This document shows, piece after piece, positions 1-7,896 of a DNA stretch of 31,734 nt. The stretch covers positions 1-31,734 of the forward strand of contig JAPYQE010000046.1 in the NCBI GenBank assembly GCA_029941315.1, given 5' to 3'. This DNA is from GCA-2724215 sp015660315 (GTDB taxonomy: Bacteria > Latescibacterota > UBA2968 > UBA8231). The notes under the pieces are model-generated. The model did no database searches and was not told the origin of the DNA. It was given only the letters and a program-made list of their open reading frames with translations. The position numbers were made by a program, and so were the translations under genes. Position 1 is the first letter of the stretch, and each line of letters starts with the position of its first letter.

Positions 1-559
1 TTGGGGAGAGGGGCGGGCGATCTTTGCGCGGTAGCGGTTGTTCCGCAGGTCTTAATGAGGGAAATTGGAGAAAGAAAATACATCCTGCTAAGCTTACAAC
101 ACTTAATTGTCATCATATCCCAGTTGATACATAGCCCCTGCGGCAACCCCTGCTCTGTCCGACAAAAAAGCCCCCCTGAATGCTGCGCGATGAGAACGGC
201 GAGTGAGAGCGCACGACAAGACCATCGCCATAACAGCAAACTCTTCAGCCACTCCCAAGCCCAAGATTGCCGGCAACCACTTTCCCTCTCAAAACTGAGT
301 ATTGGCCAACGAGGGGTGAGCAAGGCAAATGACCTGGAAGGGAGTGGCCGAGAGATGGGTCCGACAGGCGACCTGGGGGACTGCAAAAATACCCGCCACG
401 GTCAGCCCCGCAGCGCACCCCACTTCACACTTTTGATAATAATCCGTCCACTTAGTATTTTTATATAGCTATCGCCAATTCGCCTGATTTATGTGATATA
501 TAAAACTTAGATACAAAGATTTTAACAAAGCCGTTCCCGCAACAAAATAGGGAGAAACA
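1..559. other. No convincing gene; leader region of the first operon
   Basis: I see no supportable gene in this stretch. An open frame runs across 1-468 from a TTG at the very edge, but its translation has erratic composition, no ribosome binding site and no recognisable motif. The last ~130 bases are AT-rich and run into a purine-rich site just before the lipoprotein gene at 560, so this part probably holds that gene's promoter and leader. I looked for RNase P RNA, tmRNA, SRP RNA and common riboswitch cores by eye and found none, but a structured RNA cannot be excluded by reading alone. Confidence 0.4.
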
Positions 560-1222
560 ATGAAGCCATTCACACGCTACGCCGCCTGCGCCCTGCTCTT
601 AGGCCTCTGCGCCTGCGGCAACCCCTTCGCTCCCGCAAAACACACGCCCGAAGGCGGCACCGAACTGCCGCCCGCGCTCGAAGCCACTACACCCGAGGTC
701 CTGCTCGACAACCTCGCCCGTGCGATGCGTGCCCGGGACAAAGACCTCTACGAGACGCTGCTCGACGAGAATTACTGGTTCACCGAAAGCGACTGTCTCG
801 GCGACCTAGTATTGGCCAACGGCTTCGAAGAAGAGCTGGAGATCATGGGCGGCAGTCGCGACGGCTCCCAGTCGGGCATTTTCGATATCTTCCGCACCTT
901 CGAATACGACTTCGAGCTGATCCGCCGCTCGCAGGAACTCGGCCCCGAATTTCCCAAACAAGACGAAAACGACCCCGACGGCCACCCCGACGAGGACTGG
1001 GAAGTTTTCCGCGGCCGGGTCGAAATGCTGCTGCTCGACGAAAACGGCGACGGTTTTCGCGTCGACCAGATCATGACCTACAAACTGCGCCTCAACGAAG
1101 AGGCCCTGTGGAAGATCTCCCGCTGGATCGACGATCCGCTCAGCGGCGACTGTAGCGGCGCCGGCAAACGCCCCGTTGGCGTGCAAAGTTGGACGGCACT
1201 GAAACAACAGACCGCACCCTAA
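560..1222 (+). CDS. Lipoprotein, NTF2-like, unknown function
   Basis: This is a 220-residue predicted lipoprotein. The N-terminus has a short basic start, a hydrophobic stretch and a lipobox ending LCAC, so Cys19 should be lipidated and the rest should lie in the periplasm or on the outer membrane. The mature part begins with a Pro/Glu-rich linker. It then has a helix matching the 'LDNLARAMRARD' style opening of NTF2-like/DUF4440-type folds (about residues 49-62), a Trp-containing strand, an acidic middle (residues 130-150), and a C-terminal strand with 'LWKISRW' typical of the same fold. The start is supported by GGGAG six bases upstream. It is followed after four bases by a polysaccharide deacetylase gene and then tgt, so the three are likely one operon. 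No catalytic residues are recognisable. The fold assignment is inference. Confidence 0.75.
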   Translation: MKPFTRYAACALLLGLCACGNPFAPAKHTPEGGTELPPALEATTPEVLLDNLARAMRARDKDLYETLLDENYWFTESDCLGDLVLANGFEEELEIMGGSRDGSQSGIFDIFRTFEYDFELIRRSQELGPEFPKQDENDPDGHPDEDWEVFRGRVEMLLLDENGDGFRVDQIMTYKLRLNEEALWKISRWIDDPLSGDCSGAGKRPVGVQSWTALKQQTAP

Positions 1223-1226
1223 GCAT

Positions 1227-2357
1227 ATGGGGAAACGCCTGGCGAAGCGCCAGCGCCATCCACGTTGGCACTTCGCCCTCTCGGGCGTAGTGCTCGCCGG
1301 AGCCATCGCGCTCTCGCTCTATATCCCTTGGCGCAAGCAAGCCGATGAAACACCAGCAACCTCGCCGATCTCCGCACCCGCGCCCTTCCAGGCCACCGAC
1401 GCCCGCCAACTCGCCGACAGCCTCTACACCGGCATAGACGGCGCCTTGCTCGAAATGGGTCTCTGGCCGGAACTCTTCAGTAAAAACCGCCAAACCGACC
1501 TCGACCGCATCAAGGTGAGCGTACCTGCCGATCTGCCGCTCACTGAAGCCAATCTCGGCATCACGCGCTTCGTGCAAGGTCTCGGCGGCCAGGTCATCGG
1601 TGCCAGTCAACGCCGAGGGCAAGTCAAAATGCGCTGCGGCTTTGCAGGCACGGCCACCACTACCCTGACGCTAACACCCATCACCGAGCGACGTCGCGCC
1701 GGCAAGATCGCCATAGTCCTCGACGATTTCGGTGGCGGCGGCGACGCCATCGCCGCGCGCTTCTGCGCCCTGCAACAGCCCCTGACGCTGGCCATCCTGC
1801 CCAACGAAGGCCAGGTCAGCGACCTCAGCGACCGAGCCCACGCCAATGGCCATCAAGTGCTGTTGCACCTACCGATGGAGCCCGAGGGCGGACAGGACCC
1901 CGGCGAAGGCGCGATATCGGTGGACCAGGATAACAAAGAAATCCGCCGCCGGATCCGCCAAGCGCTTAAAAAGGTCCCCCATGCCCGCGGTATCAGCAAT
2001 CACATGGGCTCCAAAGCCACCGCCGACGAGCGCGTCATGCAGCAGGTGCTAAACGAACTCAAAGCCCGCAACCTGCTCTTTCTCGACAGTCGTACCACCG
2101 CCAATTCGGTCGCCTACGATATGGCCATCGACATGGACCTCCGCGCCTACACCCGAGACCTCTTCCTCGACGAAATCGACGAAATCGAGGCCATTGAAGC
2201 CCGTTTGTGGGACCTCGCCGGAATAGCCGCACGGGCGGGCCAAGCCATCGGCATCGGCCACGATCGCGAAGCAACATTGTTAGCCCTCACCGGCATCCTG
2301 CCTCGTCTCGAAATGCGAGGGTTTCGCTTCGCACCCATTTCCCGACTGCTGCCATGA
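1227..2357 (+). CDS. Divergent polysaccharide deacetylase family protein
   Basis: A 376-residue membrane-anchored protein of the divergent polysaccharide deacetylase family (COG2861, Pfam PF04748). Residues 15-34 form one hydrophobic segment after a Lys/Arg-rich N-terminus, so the bulk is probably periplasmic. A variable linker (35-155) is followed by the deacetylase-like NodB-fold domain. It opens with IAIVLDDFGG at 161-170 and carries LLHLPMEP (His214), GISNHMGS (His259) and IGIGHDREAT (His345). The Asp pair and these histidines occupy the places used for metal and catalysis in the family. The family is often encoded with cell-envelope peptidase genes; its true substrate is not settled. No strong ribosome binding site precedes the ATG and it starts four bases after the upstream stop, so translation is probably coupled. 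Its stop overlaps the tgt start by four bases (ATGA). Confidence 0.9.
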   Translation: MGKRLAKRQRHPRWHFALSGVVLAGAIALSLYIPWRKQADETPATSPISAPAPFQATDARQLADSLYTGIDGALLEMGLWPELFSKNRQTDLDRIKVSVPADLPLTEANLGITRFVQGLGGQVIGASQRRGQVKMRCGFAGTATTTLTLTPITERRRAGKIAIVLDDFGGGGDAIAARFCALQQPLTLAILPNEGQVSDLSDRAHANGHQVLLHLPMEPEGGQDPGEGAISVDQDNKEIRRRIRQALKKVPHARGISNHMGSKATADERVMQQVLNELKARNLLFLDSRTTANSVAYDMAIDMDLRAYTRDLFLDEIDEIEAIEARLWDLAGIAARAGQAIGIGHDREATLLALTGILPRLEMRGFRFAPISRLLP

Positions 2358-3493
2358 ACGATTTTCATTACGAACTAATCGCCGAGGATCCCGAGACTGG
2401 TGCCCGAGCCGGCGTGCTGCACACCCCGCACGGCAAGATCGAAACGCCAATCTTTATGCCGGTCGGCACCCAAGCCACGGTCAAGACCCTCGACCAACAC
2501 GATCTCATCGAGGCGCAGGTGCAGATCATCCTCGGCAACGCCTACCACCTCTATCTGCGCCCCGGGCACGAGCTGATCGACCGGATGGGGGGACTACACC
2601 AGTTTATGAACTGGTCGCGCCCTATCCTCACCGACAGCGGCGGTTTCCAGGTTTTCAGCCTCGGCGACCTTAACAAAATCAGCGAGGAAGGCGTGCGCTT
2701 CCAGTCGCACTTGGACGGCTCGTCCCACCTCTTCACACCCGAAAGCGTTATGGAGATCGAGCACGGGCTCGGCGCCGATATCATTATGGCCTTCGACGAA
2801 TGCACGCCCTACCCCTGCGAACGCGACTATGCAGAGAAGTCCATGCGCATGACCCTGCGCTGGGCCGAACGCTGCATCAAGCGCCACCAGGAACTATCGG
2901 CACAACGCACGCACCGACCGCCGCAAGCCCTCTTCGGTATCGTCCAGGGCAGCATCTACCCGGATTTGCGCCGGACCTGCGCTCAGGAGCTGATCCAGAT
3001 GGATCTGCCCGGATACGCCATCGGCGGTTTGGCCGTCGGTGAACCGCGCGACTCGATGTTCGGCATGATACGCGAAACCACGCCTCTGCTCCCCAACAGC
3101 AAACCCCGCTATCTCATGGGTGTAGGATTGCCGAATGACCTAGTTGAAGCGGTCGGGGCCGGTGTCGACATGTTCGACTGCGTGGTGCCCACCCGCAACG
3201 CGCGCAATGGTACCGTCTTTACCCGCAACGGACGATTGCGGCTCAAGAACGCCGGCCATGCCGAAGATCCGCAACCGCTCGAATCGGATTGCGCTTGTAA
3301 AACTTGTAGCCATTATAGCCGAGCCTATCTGCGCCACCTCTTCAAGACCAACGAAGTGCTCGGCATGCATTTGGCCACTTTTCACAATGTGTTTTTCTTC
3401 CAACGATTGATGCGCGATATGCGCGATGCGATCATAAGTGGTCATTTTGCTGCATGGCAGGCAGATTTTTTCGCCCTATACCAAGATAGCTAA
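2354..3493 (+). CDS. tgt: Queuine/preQ1 tRNA-guanine transglycosylase
   Basis: A 379-residue tRNA-guanine transglycosylase, close to the usual bacterial length of about 375. It exchanges guanine-34 for preQ1 in tRNAs with GUN anticodons (Tyr, His, Asn, Asp), the step before queuosine formation. The proton-acceptor Asp94 lies in DSGGFQVFSL. The nucleophile is Asp275 in DMFDCVVPTR, followed by NARNG. The zinc site is complete: Cys313, Cys315, Cys318 and His344. The substrate-pocket motif FGIVQG (194-199) and GGLAVGE (224-230) are present. The frame stays open upstream to 2207, but the ATG at 2354 gives the normal N-terminus and overlaps the deacetylase stop by four bases, the usual sign of coupling, so I chose it. 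Other queuosine genes are not in the window. In many bacteria tgt sits next to yajC-secDF; here yajC is about 2.7 kb downstream with other genes between. Confidence 0.98.
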   Translation: MNDFHYELIAEDPETGARAGVLHTPHGKIETPIFMPVGTQATVKTLDQHDLIEAQVQIILGNAYHLYLRPGHELIDRMGGLHQFMNWSRPILTDSGGFQVFSLGDLNKISEEGVRFQSHLDGSSHLFTPESVMEIEHGLGADIIMAFDECTPYPCERDYAEKSMRMTLRWAERCIKRHQELSAQRTHRPPQALFGIVQGSIYPDLRRTCAQELIQMDLPGYAIGGLAVGEPRDSMFGMIRETTPLLPNSKPRYLMGVGLPNDLVEAVGAGVDMFDCVVPTRNARNGTVFTRNGRLRLKNAGHAEDPQPLESDCACKTCSHYSRAYLRHLFKTNEVLGMHLATFHNVFFFQRLMRDMRDAIISGHFAAWQADFFALYQDS

Positions 3494-3663
3494 GGGGTTG
3501 CAATGGACCCCAATCCTAGTTAGTTATTAGTAATATCAAAGAGTTGCAGCGCATATTAACTAAGTAGCCAAACTTTGGTGCAGAATTTGCTTTCATTCAG
3601 GACAGCCTCCTTCCCGTCCTTTTGCAATAGGTTTCCCCACCTATGGTAATGGAGCATACATCC

Positions 3664-4077
3664 ATGAAGTGCCATATCGGCGTCTACCGCGACGCCAACC
3701 AGCCACCGGACCAGTGGGACGGTTTGATTTATCTTCACGACAGACGTTCAGCGCGCGAGTTTCTCGACACGCTGACGCCTTTCCTGCGAGAATTCCACGC
3801 CAACGAGGGCATGGACGATACCGAATCGTTAACCGTCTGGCTCAGCTGGCATCTGATCGACTCGGCCGCCGCCCGCAGCGAAATGTTCTTTGAGATCGCT
3901 TTGAGCAAGGAAATTCGCAACGATATCGACTTCTTCTTCAAGATTTCTGCCGGTCTGGTAGAAGTCTTTCGCATCGATGAAGTGCTCGAATGGCATCCGG
4001 TCGTCCGCACCGAGATTCCCAGCACGGCGATAGGCGTCAATGCCTTGCTGAGTACCGATATTCCCGATCCGGACTGA
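3664..4077 (+). CDS. Small hypothetical protein, 137 residues
   Basis: I do not recognise a family. The protein is acidic and soluble-looking, with no signal peptide or membrane segment. It begins MKCHIGVYRDANQPPDQWDG, and the middle has the amphipathic helix pattern of a small alpha/beta protein (about residues 28-45 and 75-105). Three in-frame ATGs occur at 3643, 3649 and 3664. I chose the last because GGAG lies nine bases upstream, while the earlier ones lack a good site. About 170 bases separate it from tgt, so it may have its own promoter. It ends just before a strong hairpin with a T-run that it shares with the convergent HEAT-repeat gene. Confidence 0.65.
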   Translation: MKCHIGVYRDANQPPDQWDGLIYLHDRRSAREFLDTLTPFLREFHANEGMDDTESLTVWLSWHLIDSAAARSEMFFEIALSKEIRNDIDFFFKISAGLVEVFRIDEVLEWHPVVRTEIPSTAIGVNALLSTDIPDPD

Positions 4078-4100
4078 AGAAGCCACTGGCTGAAATAAAG

Positions 4101-4140
4101 AAAACCCTCGCCCGATTAGACGTCGGCGAGGGTTTTTTTA
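4101..4140 (+). terminator. Bidirectional rho-independent terminator
   Basis: The arms CCCTCGCC (4105-4112) and GGCGAGGG (4125-4132) pair perfectly around a 12-base loop. They are flanked by an A-run on the left (4101-4104) and a T-run on the right (4133-4139). The A-run makes it work as a terminator on the minus strand too. It lies between the ends of two convergent genes (stops at 4077 and 4157), which is where a shared terminator is expected. Confidence 0.92.
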
Positions 4141-4156
4141 TTGCGGAGAATTGGGC

Positions 4157-4726
4157 TTATGCCGTTTTATCGCAGGGTTCACAGACCATCGCAAAACGCC
4201 GGCTGCTGCCCACGTCAAGCTCGGTCTCAAAGTCTTTCTTGATCGGCACGCTCGCCTCGCCGCAGAAATCGCACTTGCCGCGGTCGGCGAAATCGGAGAT
4301 CGCCACGACTTCGAATTCAATCTCCTTGCGCCTTTTGCGCCCCTTGGCGAACTGCCGCGCGAAGTTAAGCACTTGGCGGTCGGTGTCGCGCTGCAAAGTC
4401 CGCTCGATAATCTCGTCGAGCGCCGGATCGTCCGGTTTGCCGCCGTCTTCGAGCGTGTGCCAGGCGGCGCGGCGCACCTTGAGATCGTCGTCTTCGAGCA
4501 TCCGGTAGAGCGCCTTCCAGACTTCGTCGATGCGCCTGCGCACATGACAAGGGCACAGAAAAGACGCGGCTTGCAAACGATCCGCCGGATCTTCGCTCTG
4601 CGACATCTGCAAAAGCTCCTGGATCTCTTCGCGGCCTACCCGCTCCTCACCCTCCTTAAACGCGGCCCGCTGGTGTTTGTTCAGACCTTTGGAACCCGAC
4701 CGGCTATTGCTCTTTCTTTTGATCAT
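4157..4726 (-). CDS. HEAT-repeat protein with C-terminal zinc-finger-like cysteines
   Basis: A 189-residue protein read on the minus strand. The N-terminus is basic (MIKRKSNSRSGSKG), possibly nucleic-acid binding or disordered. Residues 35-125 form helical HEAT-like repeats, including a CPCHVRRRIDEVW segment (Cys58, Cys60) and the pattern DDDLKVRRAAWHTLEDGG. The C-terminus has two CxxC pairs (Cys152/Cys155 and Cys182/Cys185), which suggests a zinc-ribbon-like module. The start at 4726 is supported by AGGAG nine bases upstream; the frame stays open to 4804 but no site supports the longer form. HEAT repeats usually mediate protein binding, so this is likely an adaptor rather than an enzyme. No partner is suggested by the neighbours, which are a convergent hypothetical gene and a divergent transporter. 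Confidence 0.8.
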   Translation of the reverse strand: MIKRKSNSRSGSKGLNKHQRAAFKEGEERVGREEIQELLQMSQSEDPADRLQAASFLCPCHVRRRIDEVWKALYRMLEDDDLKVRRAAWHTLEDGGKPDDPALDEIIERTLQRDTDRQVLNFARQFAKGRKRRKEIEFEVVAISDFADRGKCDFCGEASVPIKKDFETELDVGSSRRFAMVCEPCDKTA

Positions 4727-4851
4727 GTGCAGTATCTCCTGCAAGAACTTGATTTGCCTACACGTTAGGAAAGAAGCTACCACAATGTCAAGTTCGTTGG
4801 CCACCCTACTTTAATCGCTACTATCAATCCCTATTTATTAGGAGCATCAAC

Positions 4852-5688
4852 GTGCACTGGTTACCCCTGGCCTTTGCCATGGAATTCGGCTTTGGCCAGC
4901 TTTTTAAATGGTCCGAGCACCGCGACCACTACGCCCCCGTAGTCGTTAGCGTCAATTACCTGGTCGTGGCCGGCCTGCTTGCTATCTATGCCCTGAGTCG
5001 GGGTGAATTGGCCGTCGACGACCGCACCCTGCAACTCGGGCTAGTCACCGGCACGGTCTTCATTTGCTCAATGCTGGCGATGACCCGGGCACTGACCCTG
5101 GTCAAGGCCTCGGCGGTGCTCACAGCCTTTCGCCTGGCCTTAGTCGTGCCCACCGCCGTGTCGGCCCTCGTCTGGAACGAGCCTCTCACCGAACTACAGG
5201 CGGCCGGCGCCCTGTTGGCACTTGTCGCCTTGGTCCTGATGACGCGGGACGCGGGTGCCTTATTGCACCTGGGCAATACGCGCAATCTCGCCCTGGTCTT
5301 ATTGGTCTTTTGTCTGCAGGGCACCAGCCTGACTTGCCTGCGCTGGGTGCAATACGCCGGTCTCGGCGGCGATCAGCCCAAATTCCTGATGGTCACTGGC
5401 CTTGTCGCCGGCAGTTGGGGCGCGCTCTACCTGCTCGTCAACCGACGCCGGCCGCAAAAGGGCGAGTTGGCCACTGGAGCGGGCATAGGCCTTTATAATC
5501 TAGTGGCCTTAATGGTAATTCTGACCGCGCTCAGCAAGGTGCCTGGTACGGTCTTCTTCCCGATGATGGGCTGCACCGTCGTGGTCCTCGACAATCTCGC
5601 CGCGCGCTTTCTGTGGAAAGAGCGCCTCTCCCCGGCGACCTTGGCGGGTATCGCCCTGGCGCTGGCGGCTATTTTTATCACGCTATAA
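4852..5688 (+). CDS. EamA/DMT-superfamily transporter
   Basis: A 278-residue, very hydrophobic protein with about nine or ten membrane segments arranged as two similar halves, the pattern of the drug/metabolite transporter (DMT) superfamily. Typical features are the short first helix, the LVKASAVLTAFRLALVVPT stretch (about residues 82-100) and the final helix pair with the LAARFLWKERLSPATLAGI loop, which matches the 'f.ge.ls..q..G..li..G' end of EamA domains. Such proteins move small metabolites across the inner membrane, but the substrate cannot be read from sequence. The start is GTG at 4852, with AGGAG about eight bases upstream. A 515-base gene-free region with inverted repeats follows. 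Confidence 0.85.
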   Translation: MHWLPLAFAMEFGFGQLFKWSEHRDHYAPVVVSVNYLVVAGLLAIYALSRGELAVDDRTLQLGLVTGTVFICSMLAMTRALTLVKASAVLTAFRLALVVPTAVSALVWNEPLTELQAAGALLALVALVLMTRDAGALLHLGNTRNLALVLLVFCLQGTSLTCLRWVQYAGLGGDQPKFLMVTGLVAGSWGALYLLVNRRRPQKGELATGAGIGLYNLVALMVILTALSKVPGTVFFPMMGCTVVVLDNLAARFLWKERLSPATLAGIALALAAIFITL

Positions 5689-5826
5689 GTGGGATACGTT
5701 GCGGGAAATCGTAGCAGTTGGACGGGGAGGGCAACACCCACTACAGCACACAACTTGTCGCGTATCCGGCCCAGGGCGGGATCCTCGCTTCTGCCCCTCG
5801 CGTAAAGCCGCGACGCGCAATCAATA

Positions 5827-5894
5827 GCCCCTCTCACAGCAAGTCGTCGTGCGCCCGCTGCACGGTGATCACGCTGACTTGCTGTGAGAGGGGC
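5827..5894. repeat. Perfect 19-bp inverted repeat with structured loop
   Basis: The left arm (5827-5845) starts GCCCCTCTCAC. The right arm (5876-5894) is its exact reverse complement. The 30-base loop contains a further 5-bp stem (CGTGC at 5848-5852 with GCACG at 5860-5864) and the palindrome GTGATCAC (5865-5872). No T-run follows, so it is not a normal intrinsic terminator. It could be a REP/MITE-like element, a regulatory RNA structure or a protein-binding cruciform. Confidence 0.85.
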
Positions 5895-5952
5895 CAGGGA
5901 CCAAATCGAGGCCAGCGCTGCACCAGCCGCTAGTTCACCGGCGAGAATCTGA

Positions 5953-5993
5953 GCCCGGATCTGGCGCGAGATCTGCTCGTGCCAGATCCGGGC
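5953..5993. repeat. Perfect 13-bp inverted repeat
   Basis: GCCCGGATCTGGC (5953-5965) pairs exactly with GCCAGATCCGGGC (5981-5993) around a 15-base loop that itself carries an AGATCT palindrome. It lies about 60 bases after the larger palindrome and about 210 bases before yajC. There is no T-run. The two palindromes have different arm sequences, so they are not copies of one another. Confidence 0.8.
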
Positions 5994-6203
5994 GAGAGAT
6001 CGCTCAAATACAACAACATGAAATAACCAGCGCCTTGTCTTATTGTAATATGTACCGTGTGCTCAAAATAATATCTGATAGCAAGAAAAAAACCGCTAAC
6101 CCTAAAAAGTTCGTCGCCGCCGCCTTACATATCGACATTGTGGGTATTATCCTTATATTTTCACAGATACTTACCGTAGCTCAGCAAGGAAAGGACTTCA
6201 CCC

Positions 6204-6545
6204 GTGTTCGATCTCGTCTCCTCCGCCTATGCCATGGGCGGCCCCGCCGCCGATGGGGGCCAGCCCAATGCCATCGCCTCGCTACTTCCCTTCGCACTAA
6301 TGTTCCTCGTGCTCTACCTGCTGATCCTGCGCCCGCAGATGAAAAAGCAGAAGGACCAACAACGGCTGATCGATGAGTTGGAGAAAAAAGACGCCATCGT
6401 CACCAGCGGCGGTATCCACGGCGTCATCGAAAACATCAAAGACGACATCCTGGTGATCAAAATCGCCGATAACGTCAAGATCGAGGTCTCGCGCGCGGCC
6501 GTCTCCAAGGTTAAGAACAAAGAAAACGCCGACGACAAAAAATAG
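6204..6545 (+). CDS. yajC: Preprotein translocase accessory subunit YajC
   Basis: A 113-residue YajC protein. In other bacteria YajC is a small inner-membrane partner of SecDF that sits beside the SecYEG channel. The short periplasmic N-terminus is Gly/Ala rich. A single membrane helix spans about residues 25-44, followed by the hallmark LRPQMKKQKDQQ basic stretch and the cytoplasmic KKDAIVTSGGIHGVIENI beta-barrel-like domain. The start is GTG at 6204, with GGAAAGGA upstream. The gene is not followed by secD/secF as in many genomes. Its stop (TAG, 6543-6545) shares one base with the fmt start, so the two are translationally coupled. Confidence 0.97.
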   Translation: MFDLVSSAYAMGGPAADGGQPNAIASLLPFALMFLVLYLLILRPQMKKQKDQQRLIDELEKKDAIVTSGGIHGVIENIKDDILVIKIADNVKIEVSRAAVSKVKNKENADDKK

Positions 6546-7471
6546 TGCGAATCATCTTTATGGGGACCCCGCACTTCGCAGTCCCCACTCTCAAGGCCCT
6601 GGCGGCAAGCCACCATGAATTGCTCGCGGTCGTCACCAACCCCGACCGCCGCAAAGGGCGGGGCCGGCAAATGGCGAGCCCGCCGGTCAAGGAACAGGCG
6701 CTCGAATTCGAAATAGAGGTCCTGCAGCCCGCCTCCACTAAGGACCCGGCATTGGTCGAGGCCCTTACCGCGCTCGCTCCCGATCTCTTTGTCGTCGTTG
6801 CTTTCTCGATCCTGCCCAAGCGCCTACTTGAGATTCCCCGTCTCGGCTCAGTCAACCTGCACCCCTCGCTCTTGCCCGCCTATCGCGGCGCGGCGCCGAT
6901 CATCTGGGCGGTGGTCAACGGTGCAAAAGAGACCGGTATCAGCACTTTCCAACTCAACCCGCGCGTTGACGCCGGTGATATCCTGCTGCAACGCCCCTTC
7001 GCCATCGGCGAAGACGAGACCGCCGGCGAGTTGGAGGCGCGTTTGTGTATCGAAGGCGCATCGATGGTCGTCGAAACCCTCGACGGCCTCGAAGACGAGC
7101 GGATTACCGGCCACGCGCAAGACGCGCAAGGCATCACCCGCGCGCCGAAGCTCGTCAAAGAAGACGCGCTGATTCATTGGGATCGACCGGCCGAAGATAT
7201 TCGCAACCTAGTCCGCGGCATGAATCCTGTGCCCGGCGCCTTCACCCACTGGCAGGGCCAACCCTTTAAAATACATCGGGCACAACACGCGGAGGGCTCC
7301 GGCCCCCCCGGCACGGTGCTGCGCGCCGACGGCCGCGAAGGCCCCGTCATCGCCTGCGGCACCGGCGCCTTGCTCTTGCACAATGTGCAACCGGCGGGTA
7401 AAGCCGCCATGGAAGGAACGGCCTTTGTGCGGGGTTATCCGATCGAGGTCGGCGCACTGCTGGGCGCTTAG
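6545..7471 (+). CDS. fmt: Methionyl-tRNA formyltransferase
   Basis: A 308-residue methionyl-tRNA formyltransferase, the enzyme that formylates Met-tRNAfMet with 10-formyl-tetrahydrofolate before translation starts. The N-terminal Rossmann domain begins MRIIFMGTPHFAVPTL. The folate/formyl site is SLLPAYRGAAPI (108-119) with catalytic Asn104, His106 and Asp142 (in VDAGDIL). The flexible loop RRKGRGRQMASPPVK (35-49) that contacts the tRNA acceptor is present, and the C-terminal OB-fold domain starts near residue 205. The start is GTG at 6545, overlapping the yajC stop by one base. The usual partner def is absent here. The end of the gene overlaps the start of the next one. Confidence 0.98.
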   Translation: MRIIFMGTPHFAVPTLKALAASHHELLAVVTNPDRRKGRGRQMASPPVKEQALEFEIEVLQPASTKDPALVEALTALAPDLFVVVAFSILPKRLLEIPRLGSVNLHPSLLPAYRGAAPIIWAVVNGAKETGISTFQLNPRVDAGDILLQRPFAIGEDETAGELEARLCIEGASMVVETLDGLEDERITGHAQDAQGITRAPKLVKEDALIHWDRPAEDIRNLVRGMNPVPGAFTHWQGQPFKIHRAQHAEGSGPPGTVLRADGREGPVIACGTGALLLHNVQPAGKAAMEGTAFVRGYPIEVGALLGA

Positions 7472-7892
7472 CCTGCTGTTGGTCTTATCGTTGGGCCGGC
7501 CCGCTCTAGCGGCAGCCCCCGACTCGACCAGCGCCGACACCACCAAAACGCCGCGTGGCGCGCTATTGCGTTCTGCGCTACTACCCGGCTGGGGCCAACA
7601 CTATAACGACCGGCCCATCAAGATGCTGTTCTTCGGCACGGCGAGTGCTGTGGCTCTACGCTCAGTCGTCGTCGAACACCGCCGTATCAACACCGCACCA
7701 ACCCCCGAAATCCATCAGGACCGCGCAGCACGCCGCAATACTCGTCTGCTCTATTTTGCGCTCTGCGCCTCCTTCGCCGCCATCGACGCCTATGTCGACG
7801 CCCACCTCGCCGATTTCGGCTCCGACGTGCAATTACAGATGCGGCCCGGCGGCGCTTTGCTTAGATTCAACGCTACCTTGGCCTGGAGATAA
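7425..7892 (+). CDS. DUF5683-family exported/membrane protein
   Basis: A protein of about 155 residues with an N-terminal signal-like stretch ending ALA^AAP. It carries the hallmark SALLPGWGQHYNDRPIKM that opens DUF5683 domains, followed by two hydrophobic segments (about residues 70-88 and 107-126). DUF5683 proteins are small envelope proteins of unknown function, common in Bacteroidetes-like phyla. I prefer a TTG start at 7425, which has GGAAGGA just upstream and gives a compact signal peptide. The alternative ATG at 7383 would overlap fmt by 89 bases and put an unlikely basic extension before the hydrophobic core. Either way the signal peptide is encoded inside the end of fmt in another frame. 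The next gene starts four bases after its stop. Confidence 0.75.
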   Translation: MCGVIRSRSAHCWALSLLLVLSLGRPALAAAPDSTSADTTKTPRGALLRSALLPGWGQHYNDRPIKMLFFGTASAVALRSVVVEHRRINTAPTPEIHQDRAARRNTRLLYFALCASFAAIDAYVDAHLADFGSDVQLQMRPGGALLRFNATLAWR

Positions 7893-7896
7893 ACCA

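Larger units (their letters stand above)
5689..6203. other. Gene-free region with inverted repeats
   Basis: No convincing gene lies between the EamA transporter and yajC. Short open frames here have no supporting start site and cross the large palindromes. The left part is GC-rich and holds two perfect inverted repeats (5827-5894 and 5953-5993, listed separately). The right part (about 6000-6180) turns AT-rich and presumably contains the yajC promoter. Confidence 0.6.

Noticed and set aside
1..468. 155-codon open frame from TTG at the window edge
   Set aside because: No ribosome binding site, no motif and protein composition unlike the neighbours; probably chance openness.
2207..2353. N-terminal extension of tgt
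   Set aside because: It overlaps the deacetylase coding end, has no family similarity, and the ATG at 2354 gives the normal TGT start with a coupled ATGA overlap.
5718..5933. Short open frame across the large palindrome
   Set aside because: It reads through the inverted repeat and has no start signal; the DNA structure explains it better.
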